From contig CM060734.1 of NCBI GenBank assembly GCA_030704615.1, forward strand, positions 11,162,001 through 11,226,000: a stretch of 64,000 bases of DNA. Direction: 5' to 3'. A program made the position numbers and the translations under genes. Source of the DNA: Takakia lepidozioides. Lineage: Eukaryota; Streptophyta; Takakiopsida; Takakiales; Takakiaceae. Shown piece by piece: positions 33,220-43,586 of this stretch; position 1 is the first letter of the stretch; each line of letters opens with the position of its first letter. The notes under the pieces were generated by a model. That model ran no database searches, was not told the DNA's origin, and saw nothing but the letters and a program-made list of their open reading frames with translations.

Positions 33220-33939
33220 CCCCCAACCCCCCCCCCCATCAGGCTGCCCTCGCGACGTCCTGCGACGTGTTTTTTGGGCGAGGGTCGCAAGCCGCGACGG
33301 TCGGGCGTCGCAAATCCCATTTGCGGGCGGCAACGCCCGCACCCCCTGAGACGTGTTTTTTTGTTCTGGGGGTCGCAAGCCGCGACGCCCTGGCGTCGCG
33401 GAGCCCACCACCCTACATGCGCCACGTCTTTTATTTTTTTGATTAAATATAAAAAAAAACGACGCCAGAGCGTCGCGAAAAACCCACGCCTGGGCCTGGG
33501 CGTGGCAGAGCCCGACTCCTGCTCCTGCTGTTTTTTTTTTGCCACGCCCAATAGTCGCTTGGCGTACCACCCGGCTTACGCCACGTGTTTTTGGGTTTTA
33601 GGATGGGAATCCCGGGCAGGTTAGAAAAAAGAGGGGATGCGACGCCGCGCCGTCGCCCCCACCAACGCCGTCGGCTGGAGGGCAGCGACGGCGAGACGTC
33701 GCTCGAAGGAGGCCCCTGCCATCGGCGCGGACGGCCCGAAAAGTGACGTCCAGTAGTCGCGAGAGTTGGGGCAGGGGCTCGCGACCCCCATATGACGCAT
33801 TTTTGCGACGTCTTCATGGCGACGCCCATGCGACGGCCGGGCGTCACAAATTTGGTGCCTGCCCCGTGCCCGAAATGCGCATTTTCTCGACGCTGCGGCG
33901 TGGCCCGGGCGTCGCAAATGCCCCCCTTTTCCTGTAGTG
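33220..33939 (+). mobile_element. CACTA (En/Spm-like) right end: subterminal repeats and terminal repeat
   Basis: GC-rich DNA made of many short direct and inverted copies of GTCGCAAGCCGCGACG, GGGCGTCGC and GCGACGTC, typical of the subterminal transposase-binding region of CACTA elements. It ends with CCTGTAGTG at 33,931-33,939, the reverse complement of CACTACAGG, the diagnostic CACTA terminus. The next three bases are TCA. The matching left end (CACTACAGG... on the plus strand) is not found between 29.8 and 33.2 kb, so the element is truncated on the left or its left end lies in rearranged DNA. Confidence 0.7.
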
Positions 33940-33942
33940 TCA

Positions 33943-35040
33943 GGACATGTTTTAATCCTTTCACAAGGCACTTGCCGAGCCTAGGAAGAAGAGGAAAAAT
34001 CTTCCTCTCCCAATGCCCCTCCTTCATCGAGTGCTTAAGTTCAAGTCATCTCTGATGGAAGGGCCAACGCTTCCTACCCCAGTGCCTAAAATACTTTGTC
34101 TTAGCAAAGGAGTGGCCAAAATACCTATCATAATCCAATAGGTTCACCAAGTTCAATAAGGTGGTTCTAAGCCCCTCAACTCAATAAGTTCAATCAGTTT
34201 AATCAATGCCCTTCAGCCTATAACGTGCACCACGTGCATCTATCCTATTTAAGCAATTTCGCAAATCAGAAATGCTGGAAAATAAAAGAAATAAAGAAAA
34301 TCAGGAAAAATACCTCCCCTATGGAAAATCATGTGGGGAATCCAAAGATACCCTTGGCGCCTAAAGATGCCATTGGGAACCTTGTGGGAACCCAATGAGA
34401 ACCAAGGGACATCTGGGAACCGTTCCCTGCCGCGGGGAACTGCCGCGGCCCTATCGCATGAATGAATCTCGCTGAGAGCTCATCCCTGCCACTACATTCG
34501 TTAGTCCAGAACATGCATGCGTAAATAATAAAATAACCACTGATGGGTCCAAGCCAGATTTCACCCCTTTACATTATTTTAAGGCGCTGGTGCGTTTTCC
34601 CTCTTGGAAAATGCATCCTCTACCTTGGGCTCTGACACAAAGGCGCACTATAGCCGAGTTTTTAGGACAGAGTACTTTCTCTCCTCCCTTGTCTCTCGAG
34701 GTCTTCGCCTCTAGCTCACTGCTCACAGACCCGCTTGGTTCTCTCTTGGAGTCATAAGAACGCTCCCCTCCAAGGCTACGGTACTCTATCCTTAGAGGGA
34801 TATATGAATCTAATAGCTAAAGGCAAGAATACCCCCCCATTTAAGGGAATTTGCAGACGCATTGCTCGCTGGGTAAAACGCCCCCGCCATGTGACGAGGC
34901 GCAAATCCGCGCATAGTGGTCCAATCCGTGGACCGCTGCGGTTAATGCCGGCGTCCGCCAGTCCGTCTCAGCTTTTGGTTATCCTGCGGGTAAAGACCCA
35001 CCCTCTGCTCGCACGCTTCAGGGCCTCACGCGAGGTACCA
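33943..35040 (-). mobile_element. Ty3 family G1 copy 3: leader fragment, reversed
   Basis: Reverse complement of 7290-8420. Shared landmarks are GGCGCCTAAAGATGCCATTG, CCTTGGGCTCTGACACAAAGG (the putative primer-binding region, 34,621) and GGTTATCCTGCGGGTAAAGAC (34,978). At 33,943 the fragment ends exactly beside the CACTA end; at about 35,036 it passes into the left arm of a large inverted repeat. It contains no gene. Confidence 0.75.
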
Positions 35041-36690
35041 CCTGCATGCTTATGACGTTCCCCTAGGAGCCCTCCTCTGGATCTTTGATGAATGGCGGCG
35101 TCTTGGTAGAACAATGAAGTCTCTCTCCCTCCCTTTATAAACCCTACCTTTTGAGACCAAGCTCTTTTTTCTTGTGCTTGGCAAGACTTTGCTTTGGTTA
35201 AGGTAGCAGTGTTGTGGTGCTGGCGGAGTCCTCCCTGCACGGTTAGGCTTGTGGAGAGATGACGACTCTCCCCCAAACAGTAAAAAAAGGCTTTTTTCTG
35301 TTTGTTTTGCTTCCCTGCTTTCTTTGGCATTCTCTGCGCTTAGATTGAAGTGTATTTGACCTCGATAGCAAGTGTGGAAGCCTGCTACTCACCTCGTGCA
35401 TCCTCACTAACTCACAATGCGTTGTGGTTGTTTTTGGGACGGGCACAGGTGAGGGCTTCCACTTAATATTTTGATGTCTAGGTGCTGCTGGATGCCAAGT
35501 GGGATTGCAGAGCAGGGGAAGGAATTGCCAGGGACTCATCTTAAAATGTTGAAAAACTAAACTACTCTATGGTTTTTCTTGATCCTACCTCTTTCCTTCC
35601 TTTATTTTTGAAGAACAAGTGTAATGCTTTCTACGATGGCTATTTTCGGCCCAGCCAATGGAAGACCTCTGCTTTGTTGTGACAGCCGGGTTTATGATGG
35701 CTTGTGTGAGAGACACACATATGTTTTCTAGGCCCTAGTTTGCTTTGCTTACCTTATGGTAGTTGGAAACAATTTGAGAGGCTGCAAGGAACTGTTTGTT
35801 GCAGCTATTCGGGTACCCATGTTGGCCCCTGTTATGTTCCAACCTGGATGGCTTTGTTAGCTAGATGCTTAGGCCAGGGTATGGTGAAGATTCTGCCTGT
35901 GGATATTCGGCTGACAATGAAATATGGCAGCAATATATAACTGGTAACTGGTTTTTGAGGCAGCCAGGGTGGTCAAGTGGAAATACCCCCTAGACATGGT
36001 GTAATGACATGGTCAAATGTGGAATGATGTGAATAGGATGTACTGACAGTATTATATATTGTCACATGATGTGTATGCAGTCCTTTATCTTTACCTTGCT
36101 GGGTCACGAACTTTGATTTTCAGCTGTAGCAAGAAATAAAGGTATAGGGGTATTCTGGAAAACTTACTAGACATATCCACCTCCCCTGTGGGGGCAAGCT
36201 GTGCTGCAGACCAGTCTAAACAAATACTGGTAGGGCAAGATATTTAAATCTGTGATGTCCAAGTGTTCTTCTTGTTCTTTTTGTTTTGGAAAAAAAACCC
36301 TCCATGACACCCATGGGGTTTGAGTAAGTATGCTGGGATTACAGCTTGCGGACAGTAAATCTGTATGACCATTTGACCTGCAACACATCAAGGCCAAAAT
36401 ATGGCTAAGTACCCGCCATCCCACCCAGACCTCTGAATGTGTATCATGATCATGATTGGTGGTCAATCAACATCAGTGGCATACTCTTTGGGTTATGAAT
36501 AATACTGACATGAACACATTATTGTGCATGGATGTAATTCTGGATTTTCTAAGCTTGATGATTGATGGATGGTGCCACTGTTAAGTGCCTGATATGTCTG
36601 ATTATTCTTTCATGACAACGACCCTAGGGGTCCTGTCATTGTCTTGACATGACAAAAATTATCTTCCCTCTCTTTTTTGCTGCTCACAAA
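35036..36690 (+). repeat. Large inverted repeat, left arm
   Basis: Matches the reverse complement of 40,235-41,862 for most of its 1.6 kb. Landmarks on this strand are GGAGTCCTCCCTGCACGGTTAGGC (35,227), CTTGGCATTCTCTGCGCTTAG region (35,320), TGAGTTAGTGAGG (as complement, 35,390), CCATGGGGTTTGAGTAAGTATGC (36,309) and CCTAGGGGTCCTGTC (36,624). Short ORFs inside (35,740; 36,167) have no recognisable product. A third, diverged relative occupies parts of 38,215-39,160. Confidence 0.8.
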
Positions 36691-36836
36691 AATAAACAAA
36701 CCACAAGGGAGAGAGGGTGCAGAAAAAGTTAAAAAGATTGTACTCATAAGACATTGTTTGCCGTAGCCTTGTGGCCATTGACCCCGCGCCCAGTTTGAGC
36801 GGAAATAAAAGGGATAGAACCTACCTCTGTCAGGGG

Positions 36837-37121
36837 CTAACATTGGTAGTAAGACTCACCTTCATATATAGAATTAATCCGGGTTTTCCAGATATCCTCT
36901 AGAAATCCCTTCACACAAGCATCAATCTGCTGTGTGTGATTTGCCCAATAACTAGGCCTCAGGAGGGCCTGGGCTTTTGGCTCAGCCTTGAGACTTTCAA
37001 AGTTGGTAAACAAAGGTACAGGCACAATTCCCTTGATAGATTTGAAGAGAGCGTTTCTTTGGTGAGAGAACCCCGGACAGTGTATGAGAAAATGAGTATT
37101 GTCTTCAGATTGCCCACACAA
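36837..37121 (-). pseudogene. LINE (non-LTR retrotransposon) C-terminal zinc-binding fragment
   Basis: A 94-codon minus-strand frame starting MCGQSEDNTHFLIHCPGFSH. The CxxS...E.T.HF...C spacing matches the C-terminal zinc-binding region (zf-RVT type, CxxC...HxxxxC) after the reverse transcriptase of LINEs; here the second Cys is Ser. The rest (RNALFKSIKGIVPVP) fits the same tail. No RT or endonuclease is present next to it, so it is a 3' fragment. Confidence 0.6.
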
Positions 37122-37183
37122 CGGGCAATTGCACTCCCCCTTTCCTCTCTGCTTCTATTTGTTGTTCAAAGGTAGGCTTCCTG

Positions 37184-37720
37184 CTGCTCAGTCACTCCCC
37201 CCCCCCACCTTCCTCTTTTTCTTTTTGTTTCCTGATCTCTCCCTCTCTCTCCCTCTCTCCCTCTCTCCCTCTCTCCCTCTCCCTCTATAACTCTTTGGAT
37301 TTCATTTGGCCTTAACCTTTTGAGGTTATTTAGTTTTTCATCCCTACCTTTTTCATCCAAATCTGGATGATTTTATTTTATTATTGGATGATGAAACTTA
37401 ATATACAGAAAGCTAGAGTTACCATCTATTTTTTTCATGTAAACTGGATGATCTACATAAATAATGGTTACCTACTATAAAATCCAAGAGAATAATAAAA
37501 CTAGAGTTACCATCTATTTTTTTCATCTAAACTGGATGATCTACATAAATAATGGTTACCTACTATAAAATCCAAGAGAATAATAAAACTACCATCATAA
37601 ATGATGGCAGTTATTAAACCTAAGCCTATACCATAACCCTAAAAGATACATTTCTATGGGATGTCATCCAGTGACAAAATGCCTCTCTTGGTAAAATGTG
37701 ATATTTCATCCATCATGGAT
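37184..37720. repeat. Poly-pyrimidine tract and duplicated AT-rich segment
   Basis: GCTCAGTCACTCCCCCCCC at 37,184, then about 90 bp of CTCTCCCTCTCTCC repeats (37,230-37,290). From 37,430 to 37,590 a 66-bp segment (AACTAGAGTTACCATCTATT... ACTATAAAATCCAAGAG) is present twice in tandem (37,415-37,498 and 37,499-37,585). Several TTTTTCATCC motifs resemble those in R2. No gene. Confidence 0.6.
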
Positions 37721-39160
37721 GAAAAATCGGGAAGTTTTGCCCTAAGCAGGCCGACACACTTCACAACACTAAACTCGTGCTTCTGTGAACTTTGATGATG
37801 CGCCGTATAAACCTGCTCCCCTGCTGCTACATGGTACTCGTGATTGCTGGCTCTTGGGATGCGCATTGGTGGTTAAACAGATTCTTCTATGGCAGACGAC
37901 AAAGCCGTGATTGCTCTGATCAAGAACTCATGGTTCTTTATTTTGCAGCGGCGCTTTTACTCCTTGTTGGGAAGTACTATGTCCCTATTTATCTACAGAT
38001 TACATGTTGCTCTCTCTTTGTGTATGAGCCATTCTCTATCTGTGAACGCTTCTACTCTGATTGCGTTCTGTTGGAGACGATCTGTTGGACGCCATGGCGC
38101 AGGGCAGACCACAAACACTCAAGGTTTTTTGAGTTTACCATTGCTTGAATTGTGATCTGTACTTGCTTTAGAATTCAACACTGACATGGATAGCAACTGT
38201 GAAGACCTGCCATTTACCTGCTGCATCCTCACTAACACACATCGCTATGGGGTGGTTTTTGGGATGGGCACAGGTGAAGGTCTTCACTTGTCTTGATTTC
38301 TTGAAGCTTGCAGTTCCTGTTCTTGCAAGTGTGGATACTGTTGCTGCCTAAGCTGCTGATGCCATCTGCCGTTTCAAACTACCACCATGCCGCTTCAGAC
38401 CTGCTCCAAGAAGGCTCCAATGAGGATCTGCTTCTCTCCTTACCCTTGTTTATGGTTTTTTACAACCACATTTGCATATGTAGGAGTTTAGCTATGAAGG
38501 ATACAAGGATACAAAATAGCAGTTATTACTTTGACTGCCTTGATACTTGGCTCTGAAATGAGAACTCTTGGTATGACTCTGATGGATCAAAAGGATAGGC
38601 TTTGATAGATAACACACATTCTTCAAGGCCCTCATATCATTTTGGTTTCATGGCTTGATAACAAACAGGGGTTTATGAGCTGCTCTTTCACCTTGGCAGA
38701 ACTATTTTATGAGGCCTTAAAATACCATTCTAGGCCTATACCTGCTTAAGGGGGCTCTACCCTATTGTTTCTTCTTCCTTTTTAAGCATCTTGCTTATAT
38801 CTTGGTTCTAAAACATCATCTTCAAACCAAACCTGCAATCTGGTTTTTGAAATGAGTTTAAAATGGATTCTTGAGATGATGATATGTACTATGGTGCTTT
38901 CATGATATGAATGACCTGGAATCCCACCCTCCCGCCCTGTTTTTTCAGAGACCCTGAAATGTAATTGGGTATTCAAATGAGATTGTAAACATGAAAGAGA
39001 ATGTTAGATGGTGCCCTGTAAAGGGCTGTTTTGTCTTTCAATGACAATGACCTTAGCGGTCTTGTCCATGTCTTGACATGACATGTATATCTTCCCTCTC
39101 TTTTGTCCTGCTCACAAAAAAAAAAAAACCACTGAGGGAAAGAGGGGGTAGAAAAAGTTA
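37721..39160. repeat. Diverged relative of the inverted-repeat family, no intact gene
   Basis: Contains GCATCCTCACTAACACACATCG...GGGATGGGCACAGGTGAAGG (38,222-38,280), homologous to 35,402-35,452, and a 3' end ATGGTGCCCTGTAAAGGGC...CTTGACATGACATG (39,005-39,080) homologous to the reverse complement of 42,890-42,985. Frames at 37,792-38,155 and 38,308 have no recognisable product. I take it as another, older member of the 35.0/40.2-kb repeat family. Confidence 0.5.
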
Positions 39161-39167
39161 ATAAGAG

Positions 39168-39220
39168 AGAGGGAAGATACTTTTTGTCATGTCAAGACAA
39201 AGACAGGACCCCTAGGGAAG
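39168..39220 (+). repeat. 52-bp direct repeat, left copy
   Basis: AGAGAGGGAAGATAC followed by TTTTTGTCATGTCAAGACAA and GACAGGACCCCTAGGG. The same 52 bp stand at 40,237-40,290. The two copies bracket about 1 kb of sequence that carries an unrecognised ORF. The left copy continues into AAGGGACCCC, the right copy into TTGTTGTCATG as in the homologous arm at 36,620. Confidence 0.8.
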
Positions 39221-39379
39221 GGACCCCAAAGAGTTGGCCAGTTCCAGAGTTGGCTTTTGTGATCCCGGGAACGGACAGATCCAGTAGGGGGATCATTTTT
39301 GGTCCTAAGAGTGATATTGTCCCCTTTGTCACATAGCTTATAATAAAATGTTTTTAAGGGCCATGCAACAGCGATGGGC

Positions 39380-40165
39380 TCATTTTTGAATCTCTGGAAA
39401 CCATCTATAGCATCCTGAACAACGTAGGTGTTCAGCATCAGTGATGTTACCCCACTTCATCCACATCTCGATGGAGATGGGTGCTAAGAGGTTGATGTTG
39501 GCTTGCGGGTGCCACATCATGTGCTCGTTGTTGGCCACGTCTAGCTCAACGGAGCGAGGGGGTGTCCAAGGGACAAATTGCTGATTCCCCGGGGTAGCGC
39601 CTGCTACCCTGTCTTGTTCCACCTGTGACATTTCCACATGCTCACAGAAATCCTTCACTGCATCAATTTCATGTTTGGGAAGACACATGTGACTTAGAAG
39701 CGGGTGATTGGTGACGGAGGGGGTAAAATCCAGCTCAGCATTGGAGGACGATTTCTGGGTATAAGGGGCCTGTTCGTCTTCAGGGTTAGCCAGACGTAGT
39801 GCAGCCTCCATCTTATCTCCTTTAAGACCACATTCCGAGAGTTCTTTGGTATCCTCTTCAAGGATAGTAGGCATTCGTTCATGATAGTCAATCAGCCTGA
39901 TCATGTACTTGCCATTTTTATTTGCAGATAGGGACAGCTTAATCCAGTCCTCTAGGGCCAAAGTCTCAAGCAACAGGATTGGATTGTCATCACCTGAATC
40001 AATAGCTGTTGAGTCCAATGCTTGCACTTTAGCATGGAAGTCCGTTGGCTTTGTTTGTGCCAACACAGCCTGAATAGCAGGGATTGGAGGGGGCAACGGT
40101 GGCTGATATCCCATGGCCTGCAGCTCAGCAATCCATCCCGGAGTCTGTTTGGTGGAACTCTGCAC
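39380..40165 (-). CDS. Unrecognised 261-codon ORF between direct repeats
   Basis: Intact minus-strand frame, open for about 20 codons further upstream to a TAG (so an earlier start, or a start in a lost exon, is possible; the first listed codon is GTG). The product is proline-rich near its start (PPLPPPIPAIQAV), then acidic, with LALEDWIKLSLSANKNGKYM and an MCLPKHEIDAVKDFCEH segment; it ends CSGCYRWFPEIQK. I recognise no family. Its setting between two 52-bp direct repeats inside a repeat family suggests captured host sequence or an ORF1-like part of a retroelement. Confidence 0.4.
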   Translation of the reverse strand: MQSSTKQTPGWIAELQAMGYQPPLPPPIPAIQAVLAQTKPTDFHAKVQALDSTAIDSGDDNPILLLETLALEDWIKLSLSANKNGKYMIRLIDYHERMPTILEEDTKELSECGLKGDKMEAALRLANPEDEQAPYTQKSSSNAELDFTPSVTNHPLLSHMCLPKHEIDAVKDFCEHVEMSQVEQDRVAGATPGNQQFVPWTPPRSVELDVANNEHMMWHPQANINLLAPISIEMWMKWGNITDAEHLRCSGCYRWFPEIQK

Positions 40166-40234
40166 ATAAACTGGAAATTTAGCCTGGTGACCAAGGGATA
40201 GTGTATGCAGAAACCACTAAGCATACTGGACAGT

Positions 40235-41862
40235 AAGAGAGGGAAGATACTTTTTGTCATGTCAAGACAAAGACAGGACCCCTAGGGTTGTTGTCATGAA
40301 AGAATAAATAGACATATCAGCCACTTAACAGTGGCATCATCCATCAATCATCAAGCTTAGAAAATCCAGAATTACATCCATGCACAGTAATGTGTTCATG
40401 TCAGTATGATTCATAATCCAGAGAGTATGCCATTGATGCTGATTGACCACTAGTCAAGATCATGATACACTTACATAGGTCTGGGTGGGATGGCGGGTAC
40501 TTGGCCATATTTTGGCCTTGATGTGGTGCAGGTCACATAGTCATACAGATTTACTGTCTGCAAGCTGTAATCCAAGCATACTTACTAAAACCCCATGGGT
40601 GTCATGGAGGGTTTTCTTAAAAAAGAAAGGAACACTTGGATATCACAGATTTAAATACCTTGCCTTGCCAGTATTTGTTGAGACTGGTGTGCAGTACAGC
40701 TTGCCCCCACAGGGGATGTGGATATGTCTGGTAAGTTTTCCAGAACACCCCTATACCTTTATTTCTTGCTACAGCTGAAAATCAAAGCTCATGACAAAAC
40801 AAGGTAAATATAAAGGATTGCATACACATCCTGTGACAGTATACGGTACTGTCAGTACACCCTTCACATCATTCCACATTTGACCATGTCATTACACCAT
40901 GTCCAGGGGGTATTTCCACTTGACCACCCTGGCTGCCTCAAAAACCAGTTACCATTTATATTACTGCCATATTTCAGTGTCAGCCAAATAGCCACAGGCA
41001 AAAACTTCACCATACCCTGGCCTAAGCATCTAGCCAATCAAAGCCATCTGGGTTGGAACATAACAGGGGTCTTTTAAACAGAGGTACTCGAGTAGCTGCA
41101 GCAAACAGTTCCTTGCAGCCTCTCAATTTGTTTCCAACTACCATAAGGTAAGCAAAGCAAACTAGGGCCTGGAAAACAGATGTGTGTCTCTCACACAAGC
41201 CATCATAAACCCGGCTGTCACATCATAATAGAGTCTTTCCACTGGCTCGGCCGAACTAGCCCATCGTAGAAAGCATTACACTTGTTCTTCAAAAATCAAG
41301 GAAGGAAAGAGGCAGGATCAAGAAAAACCATAGAGTAGTTTAGTTTTTCAACATTTTAGGATGAGTCCCTGGCAAACGATTCCTTCCCTTGCTCTGCAAT
41401 CCCACTTGGCATCCAGTAGCACCTAGACATCAGAATATTAAGTGGAAGCCCTCACATGTGCCCGTCCCAAAAACAACCACAACGCATTGTGAGTTAGTGA
41501 GGATGCACGAGGTGAGTAACATGCTTCTACACTTGCTATCGATGTCAAATACACTTCAATCTAAGCGCAGAGAATGCCAAAGGAAACAAGGAAGCAAAAT
41601 CAACAGAAAAATAACCTTTTTTTTACTGTTTGGGGGAGAGTCGCCATCTCTCCACAAGCCTAACCGTGCAGGGAGGACTCCGCCATCACCACAACACTGC
41701 TACCTTAACCAAAGCAAGATCTTGTCAAGCACAAGAAAAAAAGAGCTTGGTTTCAAAAGGTAGGGTTTATAAAGGGAGGGAGAGAGACTTCCTTGTGCCG
41801 CCATTCATCAAAGATCCAGAGGAGGGCTACTAGGGAAACGTCCTAGGCATGCAGGTGGTGCC
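40235..41862 (-). repeat. Large inverted repeat, right arm
   Basis: Reverse complement of 35,036-36,690 (see the left arm). It starts with the right copy of the 52-bp repeat at 40,237 and ends at GCAGGTGGTGCCTC (about 41,849-41,862), where the left arm reads GCAGGTGGTACCTC before entering the G1 leader. To the right it is joined directly to R2 copy b. Frames at 40,485; 40,880; 41,389 and 41,630 are not supported as genes. Confidence 0.8.
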
Positions 41863-41869
41863 TCCGCCA

Positions 41870-42660
41870 TCACTGCCGCGGTTCCCTTGTGCAGCAAAAA
41901 AACAGACAATTGAGACAAGGAATCTTCCCTCATCACTAAGCCACCGCCATCGCCTTAAAGAGCTCGCCCAGGCGTCGCTCACAGGAGCCATAAACACTCA
42001 ACGATTGGCAGCTCAAGGTATCTGCAGCACGAGCACCATTGCTCCTCACAAGCCGCCATCGCGCGCGCTCTCGCAGCGCAAAAAGAAAGACATTAGGGTT
42101 GTGCAAGGTTTTCCCCTGCCTGGCCCGTCATCCATCATTCTCAGGATGAAAAACATCCGCTAGTCTGTCCGTCCGACGGACGTTGTCCGTTTCTCATTCG
42201 TGGAAGATGAAAGACATCGTGCTTTCATCCTGTCTTCCACTTCAACGGATGTAGTCCGTATTTCATCTAGGTTAGATGAAAAACATGGGGGATTTTTTAT
42301 ATAAAAAAAAACTGTTTTGCCCTGTATTTAGGTCCTGTCAGATGAAGTTTTTTTTTCATCCAGGTTGGATTGAAAAAGTAGAAACTGACGGGAATTTCAC
42401 AGTTTTTTAGTGAAGAAATATTTCACTAAAAATATAGTTTTTCTTTAAAAAAAAATGGATAAAGAACATCCAAAATTCCCTGCAACCCAATTTTGCAATT
42501 TTTTTCAATTTCCTCAAGGATGGAAGTCGGGACAACAATTCCATAAGCCCAGTGTCCAGAGAGAGAGAGAGGGAGACAAAGGGAGACAAAGAGGGAGACA
42601 GAGAGAGAGAGAGGGGCAACAATGAAAAAAATGGGTGGGGGGGAGGGGGGGTGACGGGTG
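41870..42660 (+). repeat. R2 repeat copy b
   Basis: Direct repeat of 29,799-30,590 (CGCGCGCGCTCTCGCAGCGC, GGATGAAAAACATCC at 42,144, GGTTAGATGAAAAACATGGG at 42,270). It ends in GA-rich and G-rich low-complexity DNA (42,560-42,655). In copy a the corresponding end meets the poly-G inverted repeat; here it meets GTGACGGGTGACTATC. Confidence 0.65.
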
Positions 42661-43560
42661 ACTATCTGCGCATTAACAGATGTTGTGGCTTCGTCCAGCA
42701 CCAGAATGCGACTATGCTTTAAAAGGGCCACCTTCCCTTTTTTTTTTGTTTCCTGATCTGTCCCTCTCTCTCCCTCTGTCCCCCCCCCCCTCTCTCTCTC
42801 TCTCTCCTCTCTTTTGTGCTGCTCACAAAAACAAAACCCACAGAGGGAGAGAGGGGGTAGAAAAAGTTAAAAAGAGAGAGGGAAAATATTCATGTCATGT
42901 CAAGACATGGATAAGACCCACTAGGGTCATTGTCAATTAAAGACATAAACAACCCAAAACAGGGCACCATCTAACATTTCCATTCTTGTCATAGCTACCC
43001 ATGAATTGACATCACCCAATCAGTCATGATAAAAACAGGGTGGGAGGGCGAGGTTTGTTCATGTAGGGGATGCAAGCATCTTGAACACCCAAGATCCGGC
43101 CATCTTGGCCAATGAATCATTTGTTCATGTGTGGGACAAGATAAGATATTGTTGTCCCTGAGCAGGCTGCAAGGCCTCTTGGTTCAGCCTGTACATATAC
43201 CAGCAGCTTACCATTTCAGCCATTAATTATGGTAGGTCATGCATCAGCCAAGGCATAAGGACCAGCCTGCAGTTTGTCAGAATCTGGTTCAGAACTTCTC
43301 ATTGGTTCTGCACCCATTCTGACAGCCATGCTATGAATGCAATGTCTGGGCCCACGTGCCTGGAAACATTACATATCCCAGATTTTCCGGCTTAGCCGGC
43401 TTAGCCGTCTTTTGCACTGGGTGTGGGCAGGCACATAACTGTTTCACATCTGTTTTAGCAACTGTTTACACAACTGTTCTTCAAGGACCCTTTAACTGCT
43501 GTCATGTATTGATGAAAGATATCCACGAGAGTCGTGGGCCTCTCCACTTTCGAGCTCCGT
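42661..43560. other. No gene; low-complexity and repeat-family end
   Basis: A 42,735-42,810 poly-pyrimidine tract precedes GTGCTGCTCACAAAAACAAAACCC and CATGTCATGTCAAGACATGG (42,891-42,910), the terminal segment of the family at 36.6/39.1/40.2 kb in reverse. Beyond 42,990 I see nothing repeated in the window until the transposase-like gene. AATGTCTGGGCCC... to 43,560 may include its promoter. Confidence 0.4.
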
Positions 43561-43586
43561 CTACCTTGGAATTAGTCGTCCTCCAC

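Noticed and set aside
33136-34027. ORFs on both strands in the GC-rich CACTA end
   Set aside because: They read through subterminal repeats; both strands and all frames are similarly open because of composition.
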